DNA from: CAVUAF01 sp963739375
GTDB taxonomy: Bacteria; Acidobacteriota; Terriglobia; Terriglobales; Acidobacteriaceae
DNA: 64,000 bases
Assembly: GCA_963739375.1 (NCBI GenBank)
Contig: CAVUAF010000019.1
Span: 56,132-120,131 of the forward strand
Direction of reading: 5' to 3'
Below, one piece after another: positions 1 through 8,354 of this stretch. A program made the translations under genes and the position numbers. Within the stretch, counting starts at the first letter, position 1; the number at the start of each line of letters is the position of its first letter. A model generated the notes under the pieces. The model did no database searches, had not been told where the DNA came from, and was given only the letters and a program-made list of their open reading frames with translations.

Positions 1-1
1 G

Positions 2-898
2 GCGTCGGCAGCAGCGGCGCCCGCGGTGGTGATTCCACCGGCGCCCAACATTCCGCAGCCGCCCTTCTGGGGAGCGCGGGTGGCGCGCGACTTCGACTTG
101 CGCGAGCTCTTCGGCTACATCAACGAAACCGCGCTGTTCAAGAACCAGTGGCAGCTCAAGACGGCGTCGCAGGAGCAGTACGTCAAGGCGGTCGCGGAGA
201 AATACCGCCCGATCCTGCTGGCGTTGCAGGAGGAGGTCGCGAAGTCAGGGCTGCTGGAGCCGAAAGTGGTGTACGGCTATTGGCCGTGCCAGGGCGACGG
301 GAACGACGTAATCATCTACGACCCGGTATATCGCCTCGTACAGCAGTCCGTGGCGGAGGTCTGCGGAACGGACGTGGCGGCGGAGGGGCCACCACGCGAA
401 CTCCTGCGCTTCACCTTCCCGCGGCAGAAGGAAGGACGGCGGCTGTGCATCTCCGATTTCTTCCTGCCGCGCAGTGCCGGGAAGTACGACGTGATCGGGG
501 TGTCGCTGGTGACGGTGGGGGAGCGCGCGTCGCACGAGACCAAGCGGCTCTTCGAAGCCGGCGAGTACACGCGCTACCTCTACCTGCATGGCCTCAGCGT
601 GGAGACGGCGGAGGCGCTGGCGGAGCGGCATCACAAGCGCATGCGCGAAGAGCTGGGCATCGCCGGCGACGACGCGCCCGCAATCCGCGACCTCTTTCAC
701 CAGAAGTACCGCGGGTCGCGCTTCTCCTTCGGCTACCCGGCGTGCCCGAACCTTGAAGACCAGACCAAAATCTTCGCGCTGCTCGACCCCGAGCACACGG
801 TGGGGGTGCGGCTGACGTCGGGTTATCAACTGGAGCCCGAGCAGTCGACCAGCGCCATCGTGGTGCATCATCCGAGCGCGAAGTACTTCGTGGCGTAG
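2..898 (+). CDS. metH: Cobalamin-dependent methionine synthase, C-terminal activation domain (5' partial)
   Basis: This is the C-terminal end of MetH, which methylates homocysteine using methylcobalamin and methyl-tetrahydrofolate. The reading frame is open from base 2, so the gene starts upstream. An Ala/Pro-rich linker leads into the reactivation domain that binds S-adenosylmethionine and reduces oxidised cob(II)alamin. Family landmarks are FGYINETALFKNQWQ near the start of the domain and the AdoMet-site segment GYPACPNLEDQ near residue 238. The C-terminus HPSAKYFVA is typical of the family. The homocysteine, folate and B12 domains must lie outside the window. The next gene is on the opposite strand. 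Confidence 0.93.
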   Translation, partial: ASAAAAPAVVIPPAPNIPQPPFWGARVARDFDLRELFGYINETALFKNQWQLKTASQEQYVKAVAEKYRPILLALQEEVAKSGLLEPKVVYGYWPCQGDGNDVIIYDPVYRLVQQSVAEVCGTDVAAEGPPRELLRFTFPRQKEGRRLCISDFFLPRSAGKYDVIGVSLVTVGERASHETKRLFEAGEYTRYLYLHGLSVETAEALAERHHKRMREELGIAGDDAPAIRDLFHQKYRGSRFSFGYPACPNLEDQTKIFALLDPEHTVGVRLTSGYQLEPEQSTSAIVVHHPSAKYFVA

Positions 899-910
899 GA
901 GCTGGCTGCA

Positions 911-977
911 AGGTGCTAGCTGCTAGCTGCTAGCCATAAGCCATAAGCCATAAGCCATAAGCCAGAAGCCAGAAGCC
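911..977. repeat. Short tandem repeats (CTAGCTG, CCATAAG, CCAGAAG units)
   Basis: Directly after metH the spacer holds three runs of 7-nt units: CTAGCTG about 2.5 times, CCATAAG four times, then CCAGAAG twice. The units grade into one another. There is no open reading frame and no terminator-like hairpin. It is one of many spacer microrepeat families in this window. Confidence 0.85.
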
Positions 978-1190
978 TCCCTGCGCCTTTATCGAGCTTG
1001 AGGCTTACCGCTTATTGCTGATCGCTGGTTTCTGCTTACTGCGGCGGGGTGGCGGGCGGCGGCAGGGGAGGCAGGGGCGTGCGGCGCCTGCTGGGTCATG
1101 AGAACGGCCAGCAGGAGCAGAAGTGTCGGGGTCATCATGCTCGGCCGACACTATGGATGAGCCGCGCGGGAAAACGATACGGGCAGACTC

Positions 1191-1316
1191 ACCACGAAGG
1201 CACGAAGGCACGAAGAAAGGAGAATGGCAGAAGGCAGAAGGCAAAAGGCAGAAGGCAAAAGGCAGAAGGCAAAAGGCAGAAGGCAAAAGGCAGAAGGCAA
1301 AAGGCAGAAGGCAGTA
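1191..1316. repeat. Spacer tandem repeats: CACGAAGG units then AGAAGGCAAA units
   Basis: CACGAAGG repeats three times at 1193-1216, followed by about twelve 7-nt units alternating GCAGAAG and GCAAAAG to 1316. The CACGAAGG element recurs at 36,344, 36,603, 49,237 and 50,211, so it is an interspersed family. Open frames across it encode only Lys/Arg/Gln-rich low complexity and are not believed to be genes. The bases from 978 to 1190 hold nothing I can recognise. Confidence 0.85.
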
Positions 1317-1359
1317 AGGATGCTTCCTCATCTCGGCATCCTCTGACAAGAGAAACCCA

Positions 1360-1425
1360 AGATCCCTCGGCGCGGCTTCAGTCGTCCGCCGCGGCGGACT
1401 CCCTCAGCCTGGCTCGGGATGACAA
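1360..1425. repeat. Interspersed palindromic element (GATCC...GGGATGACAA type)
   Basis: The segment begins near AGATCCCTCGGCGCGGC and ends in CTCGGGATGACAAGG. A close relative sits at 6,507-6,573 and related forms occur at 14,305, 36,380, 42,160 and 43,620. Each contains self-complementary parts such as CCGCCGCGGCGG. It lies in a non-coding spacer. Confidence 0.7.
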
Positions 1426-1480
1426 GGAAGAAGGGGAGTCGCTGCGTACCTCGGGAGGTTCTGATGCCGCAGCTAGTGGC

Positions 1481-1660
1481 TCAGAGCTTCTCGAAGAACT
1501 CGCAGGCGGAGCAGGAAATGTAGATGCCGCCGGGAACGCCGCGCTCGCGGTCTTTCATGCGCTTGACGATGCGGGTGGGCTTGCCGCACTTGGGGCAATC
1601 GGTGCTCTTCGAGGTGTCCATGACTTTCTTGCGGTCGGCGGTCTTGGCAATCTTGACCAT
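1481..1660 (-). CDS. Small zinc-ribbon protein
   Basis: A 59-residue protein of unknown role. Two CxxC pairs, CPKCGKPT at about residues 26-29 and CSACEF at about 51-54, form a probable single zinc ribbon. The rest is basic. I chose the ATG at 1660 rather than the upstream start at 1681 because AGGAG lies seven bases before it. Small rubredoxin-like or zinc-ribbon proteins of this kind often bind nucleic acid or act as partners of larger enzymes, but nothing here shows which. The gene stands alone with repeat-filled spacer downstream. Confidence 0.7.
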   Translation of the reverse strand: MVKIAKTADRKKVMDTSKSTDCPKCGKPTRIVKRMKDRERGVPGGIYISCSACEFFEKL

Positions 1661-1958
1661 CGGGAGGCTCCTGAGGTTCACTCCGCGGCGGCGGAGGGGA
1701 ATTACGGGAGTAAGTGCGAGGTGGCGGAGCCACTGATCGGACGCCGCAGCGGCGGCACAAGCGGTTTACTCGCCGGTCTTCGTGATTGTACCTGATCGCG
1801 GGGCGGTCGCGCAGGGGCGCTACTTGGCGGGCGCGAAGCGCACAATAATATAGCTGACTGACTCGCGGCAGATGACGGGTTTTGGCGGGAAGTCACGGGC
1901 GCGCTTGGCAGGGGTTACCGTAATCAGAGCAGAACAAGTAGGGCTATAATCCCCGGCC

Positions 1959-2342
1959 ATGAAGCCGATGATAGCGCTCGCTTTACTGCTGACCGGGACA
2001 ATTCTTGGCGGCCAGGACAGACCCAAGTACGCGTTCGAGGATGCGAATACCGGCAACGGGTTCCTGCGCCAATGCAGCGATCTCACTCCCCAAACTGATT
2101 CCCTGAGGCTTTGGTACTGTGCTGGCTATGTCAGCGGGCTAATAGATGGCATGGCAGTTGTGAAAGCGGCAGTGGAGTATCGGGGTTACTGCCTGCCAAC
2201 CAAGGTGGAAACCGGCCAACTTGCTGACGTGCTCGTCAAATACATCCGAGAGCACCCAGAAATTGCCCACGCGCCGACATCCGTGTTGCTCCTGAAGGCG
2301 CTCATTCACGCGTATCCGTGCCGCGCTGACTTGCCCAGGTAA
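1959..2342 (+). CDS. Secreted Rap1a/Tai-like protein
   Basis: A 127-residue protein with an N-terminal signal peptide (MKPMIALALLLTGTILGG). The mature part matches the Rap1a/Tai fold: the YCAGYVSGLIDG stretch near residue 53 and the C-terminal segment YCLPTKVETGQLADVLVKY, with conserved cysteines. Named members are immunity proteins against type VI secretion amidase or peptidase effectors, but many standalone homologues have no known effector. No effector or secretion gene is visible beside it, so an immunity role is not supported here. TATAAT lies at 1945-1950, close to the start. The next gene is convergent. Confidence 0.72.
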   Translation: MKPMIALALLLTGTILGGQDRPKYAFEDANTGNGFLRQCSDLTPQTDSLRLWYCAGYVSGLIDGMAVVKAAVEYRGYCLPTKVETGQLADVLVKYIREHPEIAHAPTSVLLLKALIHAYPCRADLPR

Positions 2343-2356
2343 TTTCCGCCTTCCCG

Positions 2357-3124
2357 TTAAGTTCGGGGCCCAATTCCGTTGAGCGAAAGAAGTTTATTGA
2401 AATCAGATTCCTTGTATTGCGTCCAGCTCACTGGAACGGCTTTGGCGAGTTTTTGCAGGCTTATCCGAAACTCATGCATCGGCGCTTGTTCCTTGCCAGA
2501 GATAATCGCCTTTAGCAATTCCCACGCCGCGAAATCAGCGGCTTGCAGCGCCGGGGTTCCCGGATGCTCCAATTCTGGTTTCGGCCTTCCGTACTCGAAC
2601 AAGGGAACGGGCTTTTGTGCTTCTTCGATAACGCGCATTAGGTCGCCCTTACCGGGGTCGCCAGCCTCAAACACACTCTTAATCTCGCTCCGCTTGTAAT
2701 GATGAAGAACCTCTCCCCAGTGATGCGCCTTGTTGACGCAGTCACGCCCCGCCAACGCAAATGGACGACCGTAGGTTTCATGCAGCGGGTAAACTCCATC
2801 TAATGAATCCCAGATCGCCTGTTTGATCATGCACGCAAAGCCGGCACGGGCGTATCTCGACAGAACGGTAAGCAACGCATTTATGAATCGCCGCCTTCTC
2901 GGTTCGTCTCCCTTCCATCCCTCAAATACGCCCACCGAATGGGCAAATTTCATCATGTGGAAGTAAGGCACGTCGAACTCTTTGCGAGCAATCACCTTGC
3001 GCCAGTCTCGGTCAAACCGATCCCATTTCGCAACGGTCGAGATGTATCCAGCGACAATTATGACCGCGTGCTCGTCGCGGCCGCTCGCGTCGAAGTAACT
3101 GGTAACCTTATTGGCGATCAGCAT
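2357..3124 (-). CDS. DUF3800 family protein
   Basis: A 255-residue protein with the DUF3800 pattern. The N-terminal strand YFDASGRDEHAVIIVAGY carries the conserved acidic residue, then W..F...W, and the C-terminal helix QAADFAAWELLK. The family is thought to have an RNase H-like fold and is common near mobile elements and defence genes, but its function is not established. The start ATG at 3124 has GGAG seven bases upstream. Base composition here (2.4-3.1 kb) looks less GC-rich than the neighbours, which with the Rap1a-like neighbour suggests an acquired patch. Confidence 0.72.
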   Translation of the reverse strand: MLIANKVTSYFDASGRDEHAVIIVAGYISTVAKWDRFDRDWRKVIARKEFDVPYFHMMKFAHSVGVFEGWKGDEPRRRRFINALLTVLSRYARAGFACMIKQAIWDSLDGVYPLHETYGRPFALAGRDCVNKAHHWGEVLHHYKRSEIKSVFEAGDPGKGDLMRVIEEAQKPVPLFEYGRPKPELEHPGTPALQAADFAAWELLKAIISGKEQAPMHEFRISLQKLAKAVPVSWTQYKESDFNKLLSLNGIGPRT

Positions 3125-3159
3125 GAGATTGCTCCGGCTGATGAGGAGGAAACCAACAG

Positions 3160-4296
3160 TCAGTCAAGTATATTATTGCCCGCGAAGCGCACCACGGTGC
3201 GGGTTTCGATCTCCTGTTGCTGCTTGTGCGCCCATTCGCTGCGCGTCTTTACGGCGATGGGAAAGCCAAGCGCGCGCCACTCGACGTCGGCGCCGCCGGC
3301 TTCGTTCATCGAGTGGAGACGACGGATTCGCAGACAATCGAGCTTGCCGAGCGGGGTTTCGATCGTCTCCCGGCTCACCTGGATGCTCCGGTGTTCCTCT
3401 GGTCCCTCACTCGTGGTGCCGTTCGCCGGCACCGGAGCCATGACCAGCGGCAAGGTCTTCTCCACCTTGTTGCCCTCGGCGGTGACTGCGAAGACGGCCC
3501 CCGTTTCATCCTTCTTGACCAGCACCCAGTGTTCGGTGGTGTTGTGGATGGTCGGCTTCTGGCCCGGCGGGTACAGGGTGCGCTGTTCACGTTCCACCTG
3601 GACGTCGAAGCTGGTTCCGAGGGCATAGTCGCGCCAGCTTGAGCCCGGCACCTCGAAGCGCACGAGGGTACGCGTCTGGTTTACGGTACGAACCACGCCG
3701 GCGCCGCCCGCGTGGACGCTCACCACCTTAAGCGGCTCGGGGAAGCCGGGCGCGCGCCACTCCGAGCCCTGGCTCTCGGCTTCCAGCATCACCATGCGGT
3801 GGTCGATGCGCACGCCCTCGAAGGTCCCGAACGGCGTTTCGATCTGGTCGTACGCAACCACGGTGCGGTCCTGGCCATCGGGTGCGCCGAAGGCAGTCGG
3901 CTGACCGGTCGCGCCCGGTGCGGGCGGGGGCGGCGGTTCCGGGAGCGGATCGACGGGCGACAGGTCGCGCTCGAGGCGGTGCTTCGCATTTCCCGTCGCG
4001 ACCTCAATGGTTGCGACCTTGCCGTCGTTGGCGACCACCGTCCAGATTTCCGTTGTCTCCGCGTGCGTGCTTTGGCGGTGCAGGCTCTCGCTTTCGTCGG
4101 TGACTGTCTTGAACTCCAGGATCGTGCCGACCGGCAGGGCTTTCCAGGGGTTCTCGATTCTCTTGGGCGCGTCGCCCGCGGAAAGAGATAGCGGCGATAG
4201 AGCGAGCAGCAGGCTGCTGACGAGAAGGACAAATCCGCCGGCGCCGCGTGGCAAGGACGACGGCTGGCGGGAGCAGGAACGGCGCCGCGCGATCAC
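3160..4296 (-). CDS. Secreted protein of unknown function with an internal two-fold duplication
   Basis: A 378-residue protein with a signal peptide (FVLLVSSLLLALSPLSLSAG). The mature region repeats itself. A module starting WKALPVGTILEFKT and ending in an ETPFG...EWRAPGFP...RTLVRFE segment is followed by a second starting WRDYALGTSFDVQVE and ending in ETPLG...EWRALGFP...RTVVRFAG. A Pro/Ala-rich linker (PLPEPPPPPAPG) lies inside the first module. No catalytic motif is visible. The GTG start at 4296 overlaps the stop of the upstream OmpA-family gene by GTGA, so the two are probably translationally coupled and may act together in the envelope. I do not recognise the family. Confidence 0.7.
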   Translation of the reverse strand: MIARRRSCSRQPSSLPRGAGGFVLLVSSLLLALSPLSLSAGDAPKRIENPWKALPVGTILEFKTVTDESESLHRQSTHAETTEIWTVVANDGKVATIEVATGNAKHRLERDLSPVDPLPEPPPPPAPGATGQPTAFGAPDGQDRTVVAYDQIETPFGTFEGVRIDHRMVMLEAESQGSEWRAPGFPEPLKVVSVHAGGAGVVRTVNQTRTLVRFEVPGSSWRDYALGTSFDVQVEREQRTLYPPGQKPTIHNTTEHWVLVKKDETGAVFAVTAEGNKVEKTLPLVMAPVPANGTTSEGPEEHRSIQVSRETIETPLGKLDCLRIRRLHSMNEAGGADVEWRALGFPIAVKTRSEWAHKQQQEIETRTVVRFAGNNILD

Positions 4297-5471
4297 GGCC
4301 GGGCCAGCTCCACCCGGCGATTCAGCGCGCGTCCCTGAGGTGTCTGGTTGTCGGCCACCGGCTTGGTGTCGGCGTAGCCCTTCGCCGTGAGGCGCGCCCC
4401 GTCAACGTTGTGCGCCACCAGCCAGGCCTTCACACTCGCCGCCCGAGCTTCCGAGAGCGTCTGGTTGTGCGGGCGCGCGCCGGTGTTGTCGGTATGGCCC
4501 TGGATTTCCAGCTTCATCGCCGGGTGCGAGGCGAGGAGCTTCTGGACCTGGAGCAGGGTGGCCTCGGAATCGGGGCGCAGCGTGGCCTTGTCGGTGTCGA
4601 AATAGATGCCGTAGAGCGCCACATGCCCCGCGTCGGCGAGCTCTTTGGCGAGCTTGTCCTGCTGGGCGGCGGCGCCCAGATCCGCCACCTCGATGACGTA
4701 GGCAAAATTGGAGGGCCCGATCTTGACCCAGACGTCGCGTCCGTGTTGCGTGTAGTGGGCGCCTGTGAGTCCGCCGACGTCGGAGCGGACCACGTCCCAG
4801 CCGGCCTTCTGCAGGGCGGCGCTGTAGCGGGTCTGTATCTCGAGCGCGGAGAGGTTGGGCGCCAGCAGGTAGCTGACAAACACGGCAGGCCCGAGCATTC
4901 GCGTCTCCGGCTCCTTATTGGATTTCAGCTCGAAGTGGTCCTCTTTCTTCCACTCCTTGCGCGTGGTGCCCGGGAGCGGTGTGACGTAGGGCACGTCCGT
5001 GTCCGGCTTGAGTTCCTCGACTTTGTCGCCGGGAGGCGTGAGGTCGAAAGCCGCGACCTCCACGTGCTGCACCAGAACGAGGCGGTCGAGCCCGATCTTG
5101 GCCCACCAGTCGCCATGCTGCGCGATGATGAGGCCGTTGGTGTCGCGCAAGACTTGCCAGCCTGCGCGCTGGAGTGCGGCCTTCCATGCGGGCACGCCGA
5201 GGGAGTTCGCATCGCCCTTGAGGAACGCTTGCCACAGGTGGCCGGAGACGGTGATGTGCGTGAAGGGTCCCGTTGGGTTGGGGTGAGAAAAGTCGTCCTG
5301 GCCATACTCCACGTGCTGGACGCGTCCGGTGATGGTCGCGCCCGCCGGCAGCGGCAATTCCGCCGGCAATCCCTGGGCCTGCGATGGGTTGGCAGATTGG
5401 GCTGCCACCCGCGCTGGCGGCAAGCCCGCCACGAGCAAGGAAACTGAAAGAACGGCCGCAAGTCTTCGCAT
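4293..5471 (-). CDS. OmpA-family peptidoglycan-binding envelope protein with duplicated N-terminal domain
   Basis: A 392-residue exported protein. The signal peptide is RLAAVLSVSLLVAGLPPARVAA. The last ~110 residues are an OmpA C-terminal domain that anchors proteins to peptidoglycan: FDTDKATLRPDSEATL, then IQGHTDNTG and the closing NRRVE. The region before it holds two related modules: AALQRAGWQVLRD...QHGDWWAKIG and AALQKAGWDVVRS...QHGRDVWVKIG. I prefer the ATG at 5471, with GAGG upstream, over the GTG at 5516 because it places the signal peptide at the very N-terminus. It is the first gene of a coupled pair with the gene ending at 3160. Confidence 0.83.
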   Translation of the reverse strand: MRRLAAVLSVSLLVAGLPPARVAAQSANPSQAQGLPAELPLPAGATITGRVQHVEYGQDDFSHPNPTGPFTHITVSGHLWQAFLKGDANSLGVPAWKAALQRAGWQVLRDTNGLIIAQHGDWWAKIGLDRLVLVQHVEVAAFDLTPPGDKVEELKPDTDVPYVTPLPGTTRKEWKKEDHFELKSNKEPETRMLGPAVFVSYLLAPNLSALEIQTRYSAALQKAGWDVVRSDVGGLTGAHYTQHGRDVWVKIGPSNFAYVIEVADLGAAAQQDKLAKELADAGHVALYGIYFDTDKATLRPDSEATLLQVQKLLASHPAMKLEIQGHTDNTGARPHNQTLSEARAASVKAWLVAHNVDGARLTAKGYADTKPVADNQTPQGRALNRRVELARP

Positions 5472-5549
5472 CAGGCGCCTCGCGTTCTGGAAGGATTTAT
5501 TTCGGAAGTTGAGCACGTCAACTGCATGGCCTTGTTACGCCGCAAGGAC

Positions 5550-6296
5550 TCACTCACCACGCAGGTCGCCCATGCCCTGGCAGATGCTGCCGACCGCAAG
5601 CGCGCAGGAGCCGATAACGGCGAACCCGACACCGGGGTTGGGGGCGGCGAGGCCACCGAGGCCAAGGAGCAGGTTGCCGGCGCCCGCTATGGAGCCGGTA
5701 AGTATCTTCCCTGTGCCGTTCAGGATCTTTCTCTTTCGTCTTGTTGCGCTTGGCTGCTCAGTCTTGTCATCAACCTCAGCCATCCCTGAGAGCTCTTTGC
5801 CCGCTCGCTCGACTTGCTCGGGGACCTGCCGTACTGCTTCACTCGGGCTGACGTTCTGGCGCAGTGTTGCTAAGTGACGCCTCGAGTATTGGATGGTGAG
5901 GGTAATCTCGGCGTCGGCGTCTCGAATGCCGGCATCATGGAGAAGCGCTCGGTCTTCGGCAGGTATGACAGAGGGGCGAAGGTTGCCAAAGACTGTTGCA
6001 GGGTCTTCGTCGATTGCCCGCAAGACGCCGCTGTCATCGAGGGAATGAACGAGCCAATTGAGATATGCGTGCTGAAGGCCGTCGCCGAGCGCTGAGAGGA
6101 GCCGCTTGTCGTCCTCCCGCTCGGCCGTGACGGCAACAAGACGGGCCAAAGAGATGGTCCTCTCAATCTCGTAATGGAGGTGCCCCCAGTCTTCAAGGTG
6201 ATGGCGACCTAGACGGTACAATCGAACGTACTTCCGCGCCAGAGCGTCCAAGTATGCCCTGTACTCCTCATCGCTGAGAATACTGTCGTCGGTCAC
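5550..6296 (-). CDS. Hypothetical protein with C-terminal glycine-rich membrane hairpin
   Basis: A 248-residue protein I do not recognise. The first ~150 residues are predicted largely helical and charged (RKYVRLYRLGRHHLEDWG). A lysine/arginine patch (RRKRKIL) at about 188-194 precedes a Gly/Ala/Leu-rich stretch, GSIAGAGNLLLGLGGLAA and FAVIGSCALAVGSI, that could form one or two membrane segments. The start is GTG at 6296 with GGAGG eight bases upstream. Helical domain plus glycine-zipper hairpin is seen in some membrane-active proteins, but no function can be assigned. Confidence 0.6.
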   Translation of the reverse strand: MTDDSILSDEEYRAYLDALARKYVRLYRLGRHHLEDWGHLHYEIERTISLARLVAVTAEREDDKRLLSALGDGLQHAYLNWLVHSLDDSGVLRAIDEDPATVFGNLRPSVIPAEDRALLHDAGIRDADAEITLTIQYSRRHLATLRQNVSPSEAVRQVPEQVERAGKELSGMAEVDDKTEQPSATRRKRKILNGTGKILTGSIAGAGNLLLGLGGLAAPNPGVGFAVIGSCALAVGSICQGMGDLRGE

Positions 6297-6805
6297 CTGA
6301 GCACCTCCGCAACCTTGCCGCCTAACTCTTGTTTAGGCCGACCCGCCTAAACCGCCATGGCCGGCGGCCTATTGACCTGGCTTTCCGGGTCATTTATAAG
6401 CTCTGCCCCGGAGTCCGTAGACTCTACACCCGCGGTTGATTTGGTTCAAAGCCGCGGCGGGACGGCAACGAGGCAGGGGAGGGTAGTGGTGCAGTTTCAC
6501 AAACCCAGATCCCTCGCTCGCGCCTCGGTCGTCCGCCGCGGCAGACTCCTTCGGCGCGGCTCGGGATGACAATGGTCGGGGGGAGGCCTTGCGGCGCGGT
6601 CACTTCGCGAGTGAGGGCTGAAGCCCTGACCTACCGAGCCGCGCCCTTACGAAGACTGCACCACTACCCAGGGTAGTCGCGGTTTGACCTAGGCAGCCAC
6701 GGGTGTTACGGTTTTGAGCTTCGTAGTAAGACCCAGCGGTATGCGCAGGCGCCGCGTGGGGTCAGGGCGCCGAACCACAGGTCGCTTTCTTAGCGAGATA
6801 CCTTT
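6297..6805. other. Intergenic region with an interspersed palindromic element
   Basis: About 500 bases with no supported gene. The segment 6,507-6,573 is a relative of the element at 1,360-1,425 and ends in CTCGGGATGACAATGG. The motif CGCCTAA recurs at 6,321 and 6,341 with inverted CTTGTTTAGG between. The stretch 6,600-6,800 shows no promoter match I trust. Confidence 0.6.
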
Positions 6806-7984
6806 ATGGCCTTCAAATTCCGGGGAGTGGACTTCATCGAGTTCGATGGCCTGCTCTCCGACGATGAGCGTATGGTGCGCGCCGAGGCGCGGCGCTTCAT
6901 CGATGACAACCTCGTCCCCATCATCGAGCAGTGCAACCGCGATGGGCGCTTTCCGCGCGAGCTGGTGGCGCCCATGGCGAAGCTCGGCTTCTTCGGGGCG
7001 TCGCTCTCGGGCTACGGCTGCGCCGGGATGTCGAACGTGGAGTACGGCCTGGTCATGCAGGAGCTGGAACGCGGCGACTCGGGGTTGCGCTCGTTCGTCA
7101 GCGTGCAGTCGGCGCTGGTCATGTACCCGGTGTACGAGTTCGGCTCCGACGAGCAGAAGCAGAAGTGGCTACCGGAGCTGCAGGCCGGCCGCAAGCTCGG
7201 CTGCTTTGGCCTGACCGAGCCGCAGTTCGGGTCCAACGCCGGGGGGATGCTGACGCGCGCGCGCCAGGACGGCAACGAGTACGTCCTGAACGGCGAGAAG
7301 ATGTGGATCACCTCGGGAAGCATCGCCGACCTGGCGATTGTGTGGGCGAAGGTGGACGAGGAAGGCGGGCGAGTGCGCGGCTTCCTGGTGGAGACCGACC
7401 GGCCGGGCTTCCAGGCCAGCGACATTCACGGCAAGTGGTCGTTGCGCGCCTCGGTGACCAGCGGCTTTTCCCTGCAGGAGGTGCGGGTACCGGCGGCCAA
7501 CCTGCTGCCCAAGTCGGGCGGCCTGCGGTCAGCGCTGATGTGCCTGAACCAGGCGCGCTACGGCATTGCCTGGGGCGCGGTCGGAGCCGCCATGGCGTGC
7601 TACGACACGGCGCTGCAATACGCGCTGGAGCGCAAGCAGTTTCGCAATCAGCCCATCGCCTCGCACCAGCTGGTGCAGGACAAGCTGGTGTGGATGATCA
7701 ACGAGATCAGCAAGGCGCAACTGCTGGTCCTGCAGGTGGGCCGCCTGAAGGACGCGGGCCGCGCCGGGCACCAGCATATTTCCATGGCCAAGCGGAACAA
7801 CGTGTGGATGGCGCTGGAGTGTGCGCGGCGGGCGCGCGACGTGCTCGGCGCCAACGGCATCGCCGACGATTACCCGGTGATGCGCCACCTGATGAACCTG
7901 GAGTCGGTGAAGACGTACGAGGGCACGCACGACATTCATACCCTGATCATCGGGTCGAACATAACCGGCATCGACGCCTTCTGA
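6806..7984 (+). CDS. gcdH: Glutaryl-CoA dehydrogenase (acyl-CoA dehydrogenase family)
   Basis: A 392-residue FAD flavoenzyme of the acyl-CoA dehydrogenase superfamily. The glutaryl-CoA branch oxidises and decarboxylates glutaryl-CoA to crotonyl-CoA in lysine and tryptophan breakdown. Evidence for that branch is LRSFVSVQSALVMYPVYEFG, with the Arg/Ser substrate-carboxylate site, CFGLTEPQFGSNAG over the flavin, and KTYEGTHDIHTLIIG with the catalytic Glu at about residue 377. Length is normal for the family, without a targeting peptide. It stands alone, so electron-transfer flavoprotein must be encoded elsewhere. A closely related short-chain acyl-CoA dehydrogenase is the alternative. Confidence 0.88.
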   Translation: MAFKFRGVDFIEFDGLLSDDERMVRAEARRFIDDNLVPIIEQCNRDGRFPRELVAPMAKLGFFGASLSGYGCAGMSNVEYGLVMQELERGDSGLRSFVSVQSALVMYPVYEFGSDEQKQKWLPELQAGRKLGCFGLTEPQFGSNAGGMLTRARQDGNEYVLNGEKMWITSGSIADLAIVWAKVDEEGGRVRGFLVETDRPGFQASDIHGKWSLRASVTSGFSLQEVRVPAANLLPKSGGLRSALMCLNQARYGIAWGAVGAAMACYDTALQYALERKQFRNQPIASHQLVQDKLVWMINEISKAQLLVLQVGRLKDAGRAGHQHISMAKRNNVWMALECARRARDVLGANGIADDYPVMRHLMNLESVKTYEGTHDIHTLIIGSNITGIDAF

Positions 7985-8035
7985 TGATGAGGCGCGGGCG
8001 CCGCCATTCAAAAACAACGAAGCGAAAGGACCAAC

Positions 8036-8245
8036 GTGAAAATCGATCAGATTCTTGGTGAACTCAAAGCCGAACGGGACCGGTTGGACCGCGCCATTGC
8101 GGCGCTGGAAGGTGCGGCGCGCGGCGTGGCTGCGCCGGCGAAGCGTGGGCGTCGGCGGCGGCGGCACATGAGCGCCGAAGCGCGGCGCAAAATCGGCGCG
8201 GCCATGAAAAAGCGCTGGGCCGAGCGCAAAAGACAGCAGGGCTAG
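8036..8245 (+). CDS. Small highly basic coiled-coil protein
   Basis: A 69-residue protein. The N-terminal 25 residues form an amphipathic helix with heptad character (IDQILGELKAERDRLDRAIA). An Arg/Lys run (KRGRRRRRHM) follows, then SAEARRKIGAAMKKRWAERK, a motif that resembles nucleic-acid-binding tails. The GTG start has AAGGA nine bases upstream. It may be a small nucleoid-type or DNA-binding protein, but I know of no characterised member and the assignment is inference. Confidence 0.65.
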   Translation: MKIDQILGELKAERDRLDRAIAALEGAARGVAAPAKRGRRRRRHMSAEARRKIGAAMKKRWAERKRQQG

Positions 8246-8354
8246 GGAACGCTTCACCACCACGAAGTCACGGAGCCGCGAAGGAAGGCTTTCTTCTTCC
8301 TGCTGCGTGATTTTGTGCCTGCGGGGCAGGAACGAAGGACTACGGGGAGGCGCC

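Noticed and set aside
1226..1316. Possible CRISPR-like array
   Set aside because: Units are only 7 nt, contiguous and degenerate, with no unique spacers and no cas genes.
1049..1795. Long open frames across the 1.0-1.8 kb spacer
   Set aside because: Low-complexity Lys/Gln/Arg-rich translations of tandem repeats; no ribosome site or domain.
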